This document shows, in pieces, positions 35,056-43,848 of a DNA stretch of 64,000 nucleotides. The notes under the pieces were generated by a model, which was not told the DNA's origin, did no database searches, and saw nothing but the letters and a program-made list of their open reading frames with translations. The DNA is from CAZIUL01 sp964542475. GTDB lineage: Bacteria; Planctomycetota; B15-G4; CAYZWU01. How positions within the stretch are numbered: position 1 is the stretch's first letter; each line of letters begins with the position of its first letter. The stretch lies in contig CAZIUL010000020.1 of the NCBI GenBank assembly GCA_964542475.1, positions 5,989-69,988 on the forward strand, given 5' to 3'. Position numbers and translations under genes: made by a program.

Positions 35056-36942
35056 CTATCTCCCTTCCATCCTGTCGAGGATATCCTCCATCTTGTCCAT
35101 CGCCTTGTTCATGGCGCGCATGGTCACTGTGAACGGCTCGTCGCTTGTCATGTCAACACCCGCGACCTTGAGCTCCTCCACCGGGGGCATGGATCCGCCG
35201 AGCGTGAGGAACCGGCGGTAGTCCTCGACCGCGCCGGGTTTTCCCTCGAGTATCCTCTGTGAAATAGCCGTGGAAGCTGTGATCGATGTGGAATACGAGT
35301 AAACATAGAAGTTGTAGTAGAAGTGCGGGATGTAAGCCCACTCAACGTAGCAGATGGGGTTGATCTCCGTGATTCCCTCTTTTACGCCGTAGTAGTCGTT
35401 GATTATCCCGGCGTAGACCTCGTTCAGCTTATCCCCGGTAAGCGCCTCCCCTTCTTCGACCATCTCGTGAATCGTCATCTCGAACTCGGCGAACTGTGTC
35501 TGCCTGAACAGGGTCTGGCGGATACCGTCAATGTAGCTGCCGAGAAGGAACAGCTTTACCGCATCGTCCTGCGTGTTCTCGAGCATGTAGTTCATGAGCA
35601 GGTGCTCGTTGCAAGTGCTCGCAACCTCTGCCACGAAAATCGTGTAGCCGCACGAGGGATAGGGCTGTATCTGGTTCGAGTAGTAGCTGTGCATGGCGTG
35701 CCCGACCTCGTGTGCCAGCGTGGACACCTCCTCGTAGGTTCCGGTGAAGTTCAGAAGCACGTAGGGATGCACGCCGTAAGCCGAACCGCTCGAATACGCG
35801 CCGCTCCGCTTGCCCGGCGTGGGGTGCCAGTCGATCCAGCGGTTGTCCAGCCCGTTCCCGAGCACCTCCACGTAGTCGCTGCCGAGAGGGGCCACACCCG
35901 CAAGCACGAGCTTCTTCGCCTCATCCACCGTGTAACTGATGTCCACGTCTTTTATGATGGAAGCGTAAAGGTCGGAGTAGCGAAGCTGCTCGAGACCCAT
36001 CATCCGCTTGCGGAGCTTCAGGTAGCGCCACAGGGTGGGCAGGTTGCTGCGCACGTTCCTGATGAGGTTCTTGTACACCTCCACAGGAACGTTCGAGCCG
36101 TTCAGCGCGGAAGCCAGGCAGTTCTCGTACCCTCTTGCCTTGGCCCGGAACAGGTTCTTTTTCACCTCCCCGTTGAGCAGGGTTCCGTAAAGCCCCCTGA
36201 AACCGTTCAGGTTCCCGAAAAACGCCTGAAACACCTGTTCGCGGTCCCACCTGTTCTGGACGCCTCGGTAAAACGTGTACGCTGCCGCGTCCAGGTATAC
36301 CTCCTCGCCGTCGCTCAGCGTTACCGTGGCGCGCGGGATGTCCGCGTTGCTGAAGATGCTGAACGCCGACTGTGCGTTGCCCGTTATCAGCCCCGCGTCC
36401 GCCATGATCTTCTCCTCGTCCGGCGAAAGGGTGTACGGTTTCATGCGCAAGGTATCATCGATCACAGGCCGGTAGATCTCGAGCCCCGGCTCTTCCTTGT
36501 AAAAGCCCTCGATCTTATCCTCTGGAATCGAAAGGATCTCGGGATCTATCCAGGAAAGCCTGGCTCCGAACTCCGCGCCGAGCGGGGCAAGCGACTGCTT
36601 GAGCCCCATGGCTTTCGAGTTCCGCAGGTCAAGGTCGGAAATCTTGCCCGCGTAAGATGCAAGGCGGGAGAACTTCTTCCTGAGCTCGAATACCAGGTTC
36701 ATGCAGTTCAGCAGCTCGCCGGCCGAATCACCGAGCTTGCCCTTGTAGGCCGCAACCTCCGGAATCCTATTCGCCAACTCCTCTTTAGCAGCGGACCATG
36801 CCTCTTCGTCGGGATAGAGATCGGTGAGGTTCCATTTCTCTTGCTCCGGGATCTTATCGCGGTCTTTCGCGTTTGACGACGGTCCGGCAAGGCAAATGAC
36901 AGCCATGAGGGTTGCAAGCAGGGTCAAGTGAATCGATCGCAT
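35056..36942 (-). CDS. pepF: Oligoendopeptidase F (peptidase M3B), exported form
   Basis: 628-residue zinc peptidase that cleaves medium-size peptides. The zinc site is HEVGH (about residues 411-415) in STLAHEVGHAMHSYY, with the third ligand Glu in the downstream helix (FVAEVASTCNEHLL). Unlike most PepF proteins it begins with a hydrophobic signal (RSIHLTLLATLMAVICLAG), suggesting a periplasmic location. AAGGAG lies 7 bases before the chosen ATG and is part of the in-frame upstream TTG region, which rules out the longer start. It is convergent with the C25 protease gene, and both could feed on external protein. Confidence 0.94.
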   Translation of the reverse strand: MRSIHLTLLATLMAVICLAGPSSNAKDRDKIPEQEKWNLTDLYPDEEAWSAAKEELANRIPEVAAYKGKLGDSAGELLNCMNLVFELRKKFSRLASYAGKISDLDLRNSKAMGLKQSLAPLGAEFGARLSWIDPEILSIPEDKIEGFYKEEPGLEIYRPVIDDTLRMKPYTLSPDEEKIMADAGLITGNAQSAFSIFSNADIPRATVTLSDGEEVYLDAAAYTFYRGVQNRWDREQVFQAFFGNLNGFRGLYGTLLNGEVKKNLFRAKARGYENCLASALNGSNVPVEVYKNLIRNVRSNLPTLWRYLKLRKRMMGLEQLRYSDLYASIIKDVDISYTVDEAKKLVLAGVAPLGSDYVEVLGNGLDNRWIDWHPTPGKRSGAYSSGSAYGVHPYVLLNFTGTYEEVSTLAHEVGHAMHSYYSNQIQPYPSCGYTIFVAEVASTCNEHLLMNYMLENTQDDAVKLFLLGSYIDGIRQTLFRQTQFAEFEMTIHEMVEEGEALTGDKLNEVYAGIINDYYGVKEGITEINPICYVEWAYIPHFYYNFYVYSYSTSITASTAISQRILEGKPGAVEDYRRFLTLGGSMPPVEELKVAGVDMTSDEPFTVTMRAMNKAMDKMEDILDRMEGR

Positions 36943-37048
36943 TTCAGGTCTCCTTATCAAAGCTTCTCATGAACGGAAAACACATATAAAACCTTTTTAC
37001 TCTACTCTTCGCAATAAAAAACAACGACAGATGGAGCAAGAGCGTATC

Positions 37049-37083
37049 ATTAGCAATTAGCAATTGACAATTAACAATTAATC
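37049..37083. repeat. Tandem heptad repeat array
   Basis: Five consecutive seven-base units: ATTAGCA, ATTAGCA, ATTGACA, ATTAACA, ATTAATC. It lies between the divergent pepF and sulfatase-like genes, 68 bases before the chosen start of the latter. Confidence 0.75.
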
Positions 37084-37150
37084 ACCATCCTTTGAATTGG
37101 CGCTTGGATCTGCCCTGAAAAGGCTCTTCCGGTTTCGAACGGGATCGTAT

Positions 37151-38734
37151 ATGAACAAAACAGGAACTGTTGGATCAGGCTCTATCCGGGGAAACGTCCG
37201 CGTGGCAATCATGGCGGCCGCGGGCCTTGTGATAGTAGCCGCCGCCTTTTTTTTTGTGCCGTCTTTCGGAGAGGACAAGCCCAACATAATCATAATCTCC
37301 ATCGACACATTGAGGCACGACCACCTCGGGTACAGGGGCTACACTCCTGAAAACAAGAGCCCGTCCCCGTTCATAGACACGCTTGCACGCGAAGGAGCGG
37401 TTTTCACCCGCGCGAGCAGCACTACCACGTGGACACTTCCGGGGCACTGCGCCATGCTGACCGGTACCCCGGACCAGGTTCACGGCGTGGTCGACGACCG
37501 CATCCCCTACGACGCGAGGATCACGACGATCACCCAGGCCCTGAACGACCTGGGATATGCGACAGGGGGGTTTTTCTCAGCACCGTACATGCACCGGTTC
37601 TTCGGATTCTCGCGCGGTTTCGACAAGTACTGGTCCTGTATGTCAGAGGACACCATGTACGACAGGCTGAACGAATGGAAGGATATGTCCAAGGAGCAGG
37701 CCTCTGAGGAGGTGGCGATCAGGGAGGTGAAGTCGCACCTCGATGTCACGAGCGACACAGTGACGAACAAGGCGCTCTTCTTCGCAAAAACCCACAAGGA
37801 CGAACCGCTTTTCCTGTTTCTGCACTACTTCGATGTTCACAACGACTATCTGCCCAGGCCTCCGTTCGACAAACGTTTCGATCCAGGGTACAGCGGGTGG
37901 GTGGATGGAAGAGCGGTGCTGCGGAATCCTGACATCAAGCCGGACATGGATCCCGCGGATCTGAAGCATCTGATAGCGCTCTACGACGGCGAAATCGCGT
38001 GGGTGGACCACAACATCTCAAAGCTCTTCGAATCGATCGATTCGGAAATCCTGGAAAACAGCATCGTGGTGATCACGTCGGACCACGGGGAGGAGTTTTT
38101 CGAGCACGGTATGGTTGGCCATCGCGGCAACCTGTACGACCCCACCCTTAGAATACCGCTTCTTTTCTGGTCGCCGGGCAGGATCCCCCAAGGCATGAGC
38201 CTGGATGCGCCTGCCAGGATTTACGACATCTTTCCCACGGTTTTCGACCTCGCCGGTTACACAGCGCCTGACACGGTCTACGGCACATCGCTCGCGCCGC
38301 TGTTAAGAAACGAACCGTTCAAACCGGAGCCGGTGATGGCTGAGCTCGTCGATCTGCCTCCCGAGGCGCGGCAGACCGGTGAATTCAGGAAATATTTATC
38401 CTATCAAAACAACAGCTTCAAGCTGATCAAGATCGAGAGGAGAAAGTGGTCGCCCGATAATGCCATCGATTTCAACGGAGAGCTGCTCGAGGAAAGCTAT
38501 GAGCTATACAACATCGATGACGACCCGAATGAGCTGAATAACCTGTACTCCAGCGCTCCGGAGATGGCAGAGGTCGTCATGAGGGCGTACGAAAAGGAGC
38601 TCGATCGCATGGCGATCCACCGCGCGAAGATAAACGAAGCGGGGCCCATCAACCGCTCCTCTCAAGATCTTCCCGAGTGGATGACAGACAGGCTAGAGCA
38701 GCTCGGCTACGGAACAGGTTCAAAAACCAGGTAA
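37151..38734 (+). CDS. Membrane-anchored sulfatase-superfamily hydrolase with Thr nucleophile site
   Basis: 527-residue alkaline phosphatase-superfamily protein. The N-terminal anchor (VRVAIMAAAGLVIVAAAFFF) is followed by NIIIISIDTLRHDHLG with the metal-binding Asp. At the nucleophile site the sequence is SSTTTWTLPGHCAMLTG, so there is no CxPSR for formylglycine and Thr is the likely nucleophile, as in phosphonate- or phosphodiester-cleaving relatives. SDHGEEFFEHG holds the other metal ligands. It may act on phosphate or phosphonate esters rather than sulfate. The start is uncertain; a TTG 18 codons earlier is possible, and no good ribosome binding site is seen. Confidence 0.85.
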   Translation: MNKTGTVGSGSIRGNVRVAIMAAAGLVIVAAAFFFVPSFGEDKPNIIIISIDTLRHDHLGYRGYTPENKSPSPFIDTLAREGAVFTRASSTTTWTLPGHCAMLTGTPDQVHGVVDDRIPYDARITTITQALNDLGYATGGFFSAPYMHRFFGFSRGFDKYWSCMSEDTMYDRLNEWKDMSKEQASEEVAIREVKSHLDVTSDTVTNKALFFAKTHKDEPLFLFLHYFDVHNDYLPRPPFDKRFDPGYSGWVDGRAVLRNPDIKPDMDPADLKHLIALYDGEIAWVDHNISKLFESIDSEILENSIVVITSDHGEEFFEHGMVGHRGNLYDPTLRIPLLFWSPGRIPQGMSLDAPARIYDIFPTVFDLAGYTAPDTVYGTSLAPLLRNEPFKPEPVMAELVDLPPEARQTGEFRKYLSYQNNSFKLIKIERRKWSPDNAIDFNGELLEESYELYNIDDDPNELNNLYSSAPEMAEVVMRAYEKELDRMAIHRAKINEAGPINRSSQDLPEWMTDRLEQLGYGTGSKTR

Positions 38735-38737
38735 GAA

Positions 38738-38775
38738 AAGAGCCCCGCCTTCAAAAGAAGACGAGGCTCTTGCTT
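38738..38775 (+). terminator. Rho-independent terminator after the sulfatase-like gene
   Basis: Stem AAGAGCC-CG-CTTC/GAAG-CG-GGCTCTT with AAAA loop and a short T-rich tail. It lies directly next to the tRNA-Glu 3' end, so it may also serve the tRNA on the other strand. Confidence 0.8.
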
Positions 38776-38777
38776 TC

Positions 38778-38855
38778 TGGTAGCCCCAAGGGGATTCGAA
38801 CCCCTGTTTGATGGCTGAGAACCACCCGTCCTGGACCAGGCTAGACTATGGGGCC
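38778..38855 (-). tRNA. tRNA-Glu (anticodon CTC)
   Basis: 78 bases including the encoded CCA. Acceptor GGCCCCA/TGGGGCT, D arm GTCT/GGAC, anticodon stem GGTGG/CCATC with loop TTCTCAG giving anticodon CTC (Glu, GAG), and T arm AGGGG-TTCGAAT-CCCCT. All arms pair. Confidence 0.95.
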
Positions 38856-38861
38856 TTAATC

Positions 38862-38921
38862 GCTGTTTTCGATAACTTTTTCTGAAAGCACATCAAAGCC
38901 AAGGAGTTTATCGAAAACAGC
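38862..38921. repeat. Perfect 14-base inverted repeat next to tRNA-Glu
   Basis: GCTGTTTTCGATAA (38862-38875) and TTATCGAAAACAGC (38908-38921) flank a 32-base spacer, six bases from the 5' end of the tRNA gene. It could be a hairpin terminator for an upstream minus-strand transcript or a remnant of a mobile element. The remainder of the 490-base gap, up to 39080, is AT-rich and shows no gene. Confidence 0.6.
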
Positions 38922-39081
38922 CCTACATTCAAGAAAAAAGAACAGCAAATTTCAGCAGGCGAGGTAAATAAATCGATAACAGGTTAGATTAAAAGCGGAT
39001 ATGCTGCCGCTTTCTCTGCGACTTCCGCCTTTTCAAGCCATTTTTTGGAGGCGGGCCACATTTATCTCGTGCTGAAAAGGA

Positions 39082-39226
39082 TATAATACGTAATAATTTC
39101 ATAGGACTCGGGGCCACCCCTCATAATGGGCTATTCGAGCCGCGAGCTTGACGAACAGGGCCTGTCAGCAGTAAACGCCTGACCGGCGGAATCGATCCTG
39201 AACTTTCTTGTTTCGGTACATCTCGC
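39082..39226 (+). promoter_or_regulatory. -10 element and structured leader of the regulatory-domain protein gene
   Basis: TATAAT at 39082-39087 is followed by a leader of about 130 bases with several stem-loops: GGGG/CCCC near 39111, GGCT-ATTCG-AGCC near 39130, and a longer one with GCC.GTCAG pairing with CTGAC.GGC (about 39165-39192). No -35 of good quality is seen. The leader matches no riboswitch class that I recognise. Confidence 0.3.
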
Positions 39227-41161
39227 ATGAATACACGCGAAAAAACAGTTTTAGCCGTTGTTTTCACGGTCGGTCTCATCCTGCTGGCAGCAGCCGGTTA
39301 CTACCTCTTTCTGGGCGACACGTCAGGGCCCGACCCCGTAGAAATCGTTTCCGGAGAGCAGCCTGATGAAGTGGAGACCTTGATAATAAAAGATATCGAG
39401 GGTGACCGGGGAGAGTTCATCGAAACGGCGATCCCTAAAAAGGAAGAGAAGGACATCGGCGCCCTGTTCGGGCTTGTGACTGATGCGGATGAAGAACCGC
39501 TGGCGGACGCTGATGTGGCGGTGTTCAGATCCAGCAGACCGATCTCGTTTATTTCCGGCACTGTCAAGCCGCTCTACACGACAACAACAGACAAGCACGG
39601 AAAATACAGGTTTGAACCGCTCTATACCGGAAGCGGTTACCGGCTTGTTGTCAAGCATCACGAGTACATGCACAAGAAGCTCGACAACATCCGTATAACA
39701 CAGGGAGGAGACACCGAGGCGCCCAACATAATGCTGATTCCCGGTAAAACCGTTACCGGCAAGGTGAGGGATATGAAAAACCATCCCATCAGCGGCGCAG
39801 TCATAGCTGTCTTGAACCCGGTCACTGTTTCGTCAAAAGGGTCAACTGGGCCGGGAGACAACGAGCCGTTAGCTCTTACGAGAACAAACGATGACGGCGA
39901 ATACTCAATACCCAACATCAACGACAGCAACTTCAAGGTTCGTGCCTCAGCCCCCGGTTACGCGACACAGTTGAAGCGGAACGAACAGGTTTTCACGAAA
40001 ATAACCGTGTTCGAGTTCGATTTCCATCTCGACAAAGCGCTGTGCATCGAAGGAGTGGTGGCGGATGAAAAAGACAACCCTTTGCCGGGAGCCCGGGTCC
40101 ATGCGCACAAAATGAAAAGCAAGAACCGCCTCCAGGCCTCAGCGACAACCGACAAAAAAGGCCGCTTTGTCATCGAAAGCCTGTCCGAGGGCATATACTA
40201 CGTGGCTGCCACGCACGAGCTCTATTCAACCGAGCCGATGCCGGGAGTGGAAGCCGGCACTGATAACCTGCGTTTTTATCTGCCCCACAGGAGCGGAATC
40301 GCCGGGCAGGTCACCGACTCCGGAAATGTCCCGGTGGCTTCGTTCTGGCTCAACATCGAGCGCGAGAACGCTCCCCCGGACGGTTGGACCCAGCAGGAGA
40401 TGCGGAAGAAGTTCTTTCACAAGGAGGGCCGTTTTGTCATCGACGGTGTGGAACCGGGAAAGTACACGGTCGAGGTGATGGCATCCGGATTCGCCCCGTT
40501 CAAAACCGAAAACATAGAGGTGATCAAGGAGGTCTACACAAGCGGCCTTTCAATCGTGCTGAACAGGGGGGGTACGTTATCCGGATGCGTGCTGAGTCCG
40601 GACTCGAAACTGCTCAGCAATGTCACGGTCCGGCTGAGAAGAAACCGCTACAAGCCGAACCCCATAGAAAAGTACTTCGGCATAATACGGGACAACCGGA
40701 CACCAGCGGTGCAGACAGACAAGGACGGGCTCTACAAAATAAAGAACATAGTTCCGGGCACCTACCAGCTTGAGTTCACGCACAAAACATATCCTTCACT
40801 TCATCTTCGCGATGTAAAGGTGAACCTCGACCAGAACACCGAGGTTCCCAAGCAGTGGATGGAAACCGGGGCCACGCTCCAGGGAACGGTCTACAACGAA
40901 ACCAATCTGGCTCTGCCCGGAGTGACGGTCAACATCAGAAAAAGCGACACCACATTCCACCACACCGAAACAACGAACGCGATGGGCTTCTACAAGATCA
41001 CCCCTATTCCAGCGGGCATCTACACGGTCGAGCCCTTGGGAAACATAAAACAGACCAAAAGCCCGTTCTCGATGATTGGATCCGTTATCAGGAGTCAGGT
41101 CAAGAACGTGGAAATCTTCGAGGGTGAGGTCAAGGAACTCAACCTCGTGATCTACGATTGA
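39227..41161 (+). CDS. Membrane-anchored protein with carboxypeptidase regulatory-like domains
   Basis: 644-residue protein. The N-terminal helix (TVLAVVFTVGLILLAAAGYYLF) anchors it, followed by an acidic linker and about six tandem carboxypeptidase regulatory-like (CarboxypepD_reg/Cna-B-like) beta domains. Recurring signatures are GxVTDADEEPLADADV, GKVRDMKNHPISGAV, GVVADEKDNPLPGARV and GTVYNETNLALPGVTV, each followed by TDxxGxYxI-type strands. It is probably a periplasmic or surface adhesion/scaffold protein. No catalytic domain is seen and no ribosome binding site stands out. Confidence 0.87.
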   Translation: MNTREKTVLAVVFTVGLILLAAAGYYLFLGDTSGPDPVEIVSGEQPDEVETLIIKDIEGDRGEFIETAIPKKEEKDIGALFGLVTDADEEPLADADVAVFRSSRPISFISGTVKPLYTTTTDKHGKYRFEPLYTGSGYRLVVKHHEYMHKKLDNIRITQGGDTEAPNIMLIPGKTVTGKVRDMKNHPISGAVIAVLNPVTVSSKGSTGPGDNEPLALTRTNDDGEYSIPNINDSNFKVRASAPGYATQLKRNEQVFTKITVFEFDFHLDKALCIEGVVADEKDNPLPGARVHAHKMKSKNRLQASATTDKKGRFVIESLSEGIYYVAATHELYSTEPMPGVEAGTDNLRFYLPHRSGIAGQVTDSGNVPVASFWLNIERENAPPDGWTQQEMRKKFFHKEGRFVIDGVEPGKYTVEVMASGFAPFKTENIEVIKEVYTSGLSIVLNRGGTLSGCVLSPDSKLLSNVTVRLRRNRYKPNPIEKYFGIIRDNRTPAVQTDKDGLYKIKNIVPGTYQLEFTHKTYPSLHLRDVKVNLDQNTEVPKQWMETGATLQGTVYNETNLALPGVTVNIRKSDTTFHHTETTNAMGFYKITPIPAGIYTVEPLGNIKQTKSPFSMIGSVIRSQVKNVEIFEGEVKELNLVIYD

Positions 41162-41398
41162 GAATCAGGCTGTAGGCTTAACTAGGATAATTTTTATATA
41201 GCGGTTCTCTTCTTCCGTTCCTGATATCGATTTCGATTCTACATCCCAAACCAGAACTCCCTCTTCTTGAACACCGAACACTTCCCCGTACTTAATCGTA
41301 TCCAGCTAGTGGAAATTTCATTCTTTTTTTTGCATGGTATCTATCTTGCACATCGCCTGAAACAGCGGGTGTTGCCTCGGTGCCGCGCATGCAACGGC

Positions 41399-41411
41399 TT
41401 ACGTAACGTAA
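41399..41411. promoter_or_regulatory. TTACGTAACGTAA palindrome before the radical SAM gene
   Basis: A 13-base palindrome with one central unpaired base, 26 bases before the start codon. It could be an operator for a dimeric regulator. Nothing else was recognised in this 275-base gap. Confidence 0.3.
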
Positions 41412-41436
41412 AACCTGACCGAAAGGAACCGGACAG

Positions 41437-43005
41437 ATGGCCAAGGTGCTTTTCATTTTTCCGAGCATCAACGCACAGGAGGGTTTCAGCCACGGGATCG
41501 CTTCCCTTTCCGGGGCGCTCGAGGCCATGGGCTGTGAGACAAAACTGATCCATCTGAGCGACTCGCTCTTCGACCTCCCCACCGCTGACGAGCTCGCCTC
41601 GAAGGTCATGGATTTCGATCCTCACCTGATCTGTTTCTCAGCCATGTCTCAGCAGTACAAGTACGCGCTTGAAATCGCGCGCGAGCTCAAGAAAAGGTTC
41701 CCTTTCCCGATAGCCATCGGCGGGGTTCACGCAACAATGGTCCCGGACGAGGTTGCTTCGGATGATGTGTTCGATTTCATAGGCATCGGAGAGTGCGACA
41801 AAGCATTGCCGGCGCTCATGGAAGCGCTGACAAACGACACAGGCTTTACTTCCATTCCAAACATCTGGGCAAAGACCGATTCCGGGTATAAAAGGAACAC
41901 GGTTGCCGCCTACCCGGATCTCGAACTTCTGCCGGAAAAGAACCACGAAATCTTCGCGCTCGACGAGATGCTTCCCAAGATGAACGGCTGGATGTCGATC
42001 ATCACCTCCCGCGGGTGTCCCTACAGCTGCTCCTACTGCTTCAACCACCAGATCAGAGAGCTTTACAAGCGCGACGCGGGGCAAACCCCATCGGATTACA
42101 TCAGGCGCTACCCGATAAAACGCGTCATCCGTGAAATGAAAACCATCAAGGAGATGCATCCCTCGCTCAAGGTCTTCATCGTTGATGACGACCTTTTCAC
42201 GCTCAACGAGGAGTACGTGCTGTCCTTCTGCGAGGCTTACGCGTCATCCGGCCTTGACCTCCCGTTCGTGGTGAACGGGCACGTACAGGCGTTCAACCGC
42301 CGCATGGCAAAGGCTCTCAAGGCTGCCGGGTGCATGATCCTGAAGTTCGGTGTGGAGAGCGGCTCCGAAAGGATCCGCAAGGATGTGCTCAAAAGACAGA
42401 TGAAGGACAAGGCCATATACGAGGCGTTCGAGACGGCGCACGAGGAAGGGCTGCACACATCAGCGTTCATCATGATCGGACTTCCCACCGAAGGGCGAAA
42501 GGATGTCGACGACACGATCGACATGCTGGCCGGGATCGCGCCCGGAAGGTTCCGCTGGGCCGTTTTCTACCCTTTTCCAGGCACTTCCATACACCGCTTC
42601 TGCCTGGACAAGCAGTTGATCGACCTGAAAAGGATGGCGGCTCTTGACAACTTCTACGAGGCATCTCCTCTCTGCTTCGATCCGGCCCAGGAGCTTTTGA
42701 TCAAAAAGCTCCAGCGCGCGTTTCACTGGTACGTGAACGCTCGTTCAAGCTTTGGCAGCGCTCCTTTGTATGCAAAAGAGGTGGAAGCGATCGAAAACGC
42801 ATCAGAACAGGAATGGGCTGCAAGGTCTGAACGGTTCATGGACGAGGACAGAAAAATGTCCGAAAAAATGACCGCGCAATCACGGCTTCATTACTCAATC
42901 CGGTTCACCCAGGTGATGGCAGTAAGGTCCGATTTCCAGGAAGCCGGAACAGAGACCTCACTGCCGGCCAAGGAGTGGAAATCAAAACCCCGGAAATCGT
43001 TGTGA
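41437..43005 (+). CDS. B12-binding domain radical SAM protein
   Basis: 522-residue radical SAM enzyme with an N-terminal cobalamin-binding-like Rossmann domain (about 1-150; FLFPS-type start, then PIAIGGVHATMVPDE). The core begins at ITSRGCPYSCSYC, where the three cysteines bind the 4Fe-4S cluster. It then continues into the TIM-barrel with FVIVDDDLF-like and GVESGSERIRKDV segments. This class carries out methylations and ring or lipid modifications. The canonical DxHxxG B12 motif is not evident, so B12 may be bound base-off without it or not at all. AAGGAA precedes the ATG. Substrate unknown. Confidence 0.88.
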   Translation: MAKVLFIFPSINAQEGFSHGIASLSGALEAMGCETKLIHLSDSLFDLPTADELASKVMDFDPHLICFSAMSQQYKYALEIARELKKRFPFPIAIGGVHATMVPDEVASDDVFDFIGIGECDKALPALMEALTNDTGFTSIPNIWAKTDSGYKRNTVAAYPDLELLPEKNHEIFALDEMLPKMNGWMSIITSRGCPYSCSYCFNHQIRELYKRDAGQTPSDYIRRYPIKRVIREMKTIKEMHPSLKVFIVDDDLFTLNEEYVLSFCEAYASSGLDLPFVVNGHVQAFNRRMAKALKAAGCMILKFGVESGSERIRKDVLKRQMKDKAIYEAFETAHEEGLHTSAFIMIGLPTEGRKDVDDTIDMLAGIAPGRFRWAVFYPFPGTSIHRFCLDKQLIDLKRMAALDNFYEASPLCFDPAQELLIKKLQRAFHWYVNARSSFGSAPLYAKEVEAIENASEQEWAARSERFMDEDRKMSEKMTAQSRLHYSIRFTQVMAVRSDFQEAGTETSLPAKEWKSKPRKSL

Positions 43006-43069
43006 ACGGTTCGGGGAAACCGCGAACAGCTTTGTATGCAAAGCCGTTTTTTTTCGGTGTTGGACACGA

Positions 43070-43573
43070 ATGAGAATAACACGTTTTATAAGCGAAGACC
43101 TGATAAAGCTCGACATGGAGACATGCCGGGATCCGGAGATCGATGATTCGCTCGAAGGCGACAGACTCATCGCCTGCTACCGCGAACGAGTCATCGGGGA
43201 GGTGGCGGACCTGCTCTGCGAATCCGGCAAGGTCGGCAACAGGCAGAAGCTCTTCACCGATCTTTTGAACCGGGAAAAAAGGGCATGCACTGCCATCGGC
43301 CAAGCGTTCGCAATCCCACACGTGCGAACTCTTCAGGCAAAAGACACGATCATCGGGTTCATGCGCTCCTGGCGGGGAGTGCCCTTCGGAGCTGCGGACG
43401 GGCTGGATGTGCAGGTGTTCATTCCCATTGTCGGGCCGCCTTACAACGACAAGCTGTACCTGAAAATCTACAGGCGCCTGGGTGAGCTGTTTTCGGAAGA
43501 AGGCGTGATCGACCGTTTCATGGACATCGAACAGCCCGGAGAGGTGATCAGAATCCTGGGCAGCATTTCCTGA
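43070..43573 (+). CDS. PTS system EIIA domain protein (PtsN/fructose type)
   Basis: 167-residue phosphoacceptor protein of the PTS EIIA type 2 fold. The active-site histidine is in QAFAIPHVRT, followed by GVPFGAADGLDVQVFIPIVGP. No EIIB/EIIC genes are nearby, so it is probably regulatory (nitrogen-type PTS or kinase/transport control) rather than a sugar importer. An N-terminal extension of about 40 residues precedes the domain. It is 64 bases after the radical SAM gene on the same strand. Confidence 0.85.
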   Translation: MRITRFISEDLIKLDMETCRDPEIDDSLEGDRLIACYRERVIGEVADLLCESGKVGNRQKLFTDLLNREKRACTAIGQAFAIPHVRTLQAKDTIIGFMRSWRGVPFGAADGLDVQVFIPIVGPPYNDKLYLKIYRRLGELFSEEGVIDRFMDIEQPGEVIRILGSIS

Positions 43574-43607
43574 CCCGGGGCGCATCTACAAAAAGGAGAA
43601 AAAAGGA

Positions 43608-43799
43608 ATGGAATGCAACAAGGAAGAGAACGCCAAGAGCTGCGCGTGCACCTATTCGAGCTGCGACAAACGCGGCCTTTGCTGCGCCTGCGTGGTCTAC
43701 CATCGCGACCGTGGAGAGCTGCCGGGGTGCTTTTTCACAAAAAAGGGTGAACGCACATACGACCGGTCCATCAAGAACTACATGAAGAATCACTTGTAA
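43608..43799 (+). CDS. Small cysteine-rich protein (DUF6485)
   Basis: 63-residue protein with eight cysteines arranged as CxxxxxxxCxCxxxxCxxxxxCCxC and a further Cys in GELPGCFF. This pattern fits the DUF6485 family and suggests metal or Fe-S binding. GGAG and AAAGGA sites precede the ATG. It is common next to redox and radical SAM genes in anaerobes. Function unknown. Confidence 0.85.
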   Translation: MECNKEENAKSCACTYSSCDKRGLCCACVVYHRDRGELPGCFFTKKGERTYDRSIKNYMKNHL

Positions 43800-43804
43800 T
43801 GGAG

Positions 43805-43824
43805 GGTCGGGTTCCTTCCCGACC
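43805..43824. terminator. Possible hairpin between convergent genes
   Basis: Stem GGTCGGG/CCCGACC with TTCCTT loop, directly after the DUF6485 gene and before the convergent radical SAM stop. There is no T tract, so termination is uncertain. Confidence 0.35.
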
Positions 43825-43848
43825 GCAAGATCCGGGCGCCAAGACAGG

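Noticed and set aside
35323..36876. A 517-codon open frame opposite to pepF on the plus strand.
   Set aside because: It mirrors the codon bias of pepF, has no domain and no ribosome binding site; the HExxH peptidase on the other strand is clearly the gene.
39105..39226. Possible SRP RNA, 6S RNA or known riboswitch in the leader before the regulatory-domain protein.
   Set aside because: None of the conserved cores (for example the SRP GGAAG-type loop or c-di-GMP GEMM motif) is present.
39126..39230. An 18-codon ORF followed by in-frame TGA and 15 more codons ending in ATGA over the next gene's start, superficially like a second recoded gene.
   Set aside because: Too short, no ribosome binding site, no redox motif around the TGA, and the region is better explained as a structured leader.
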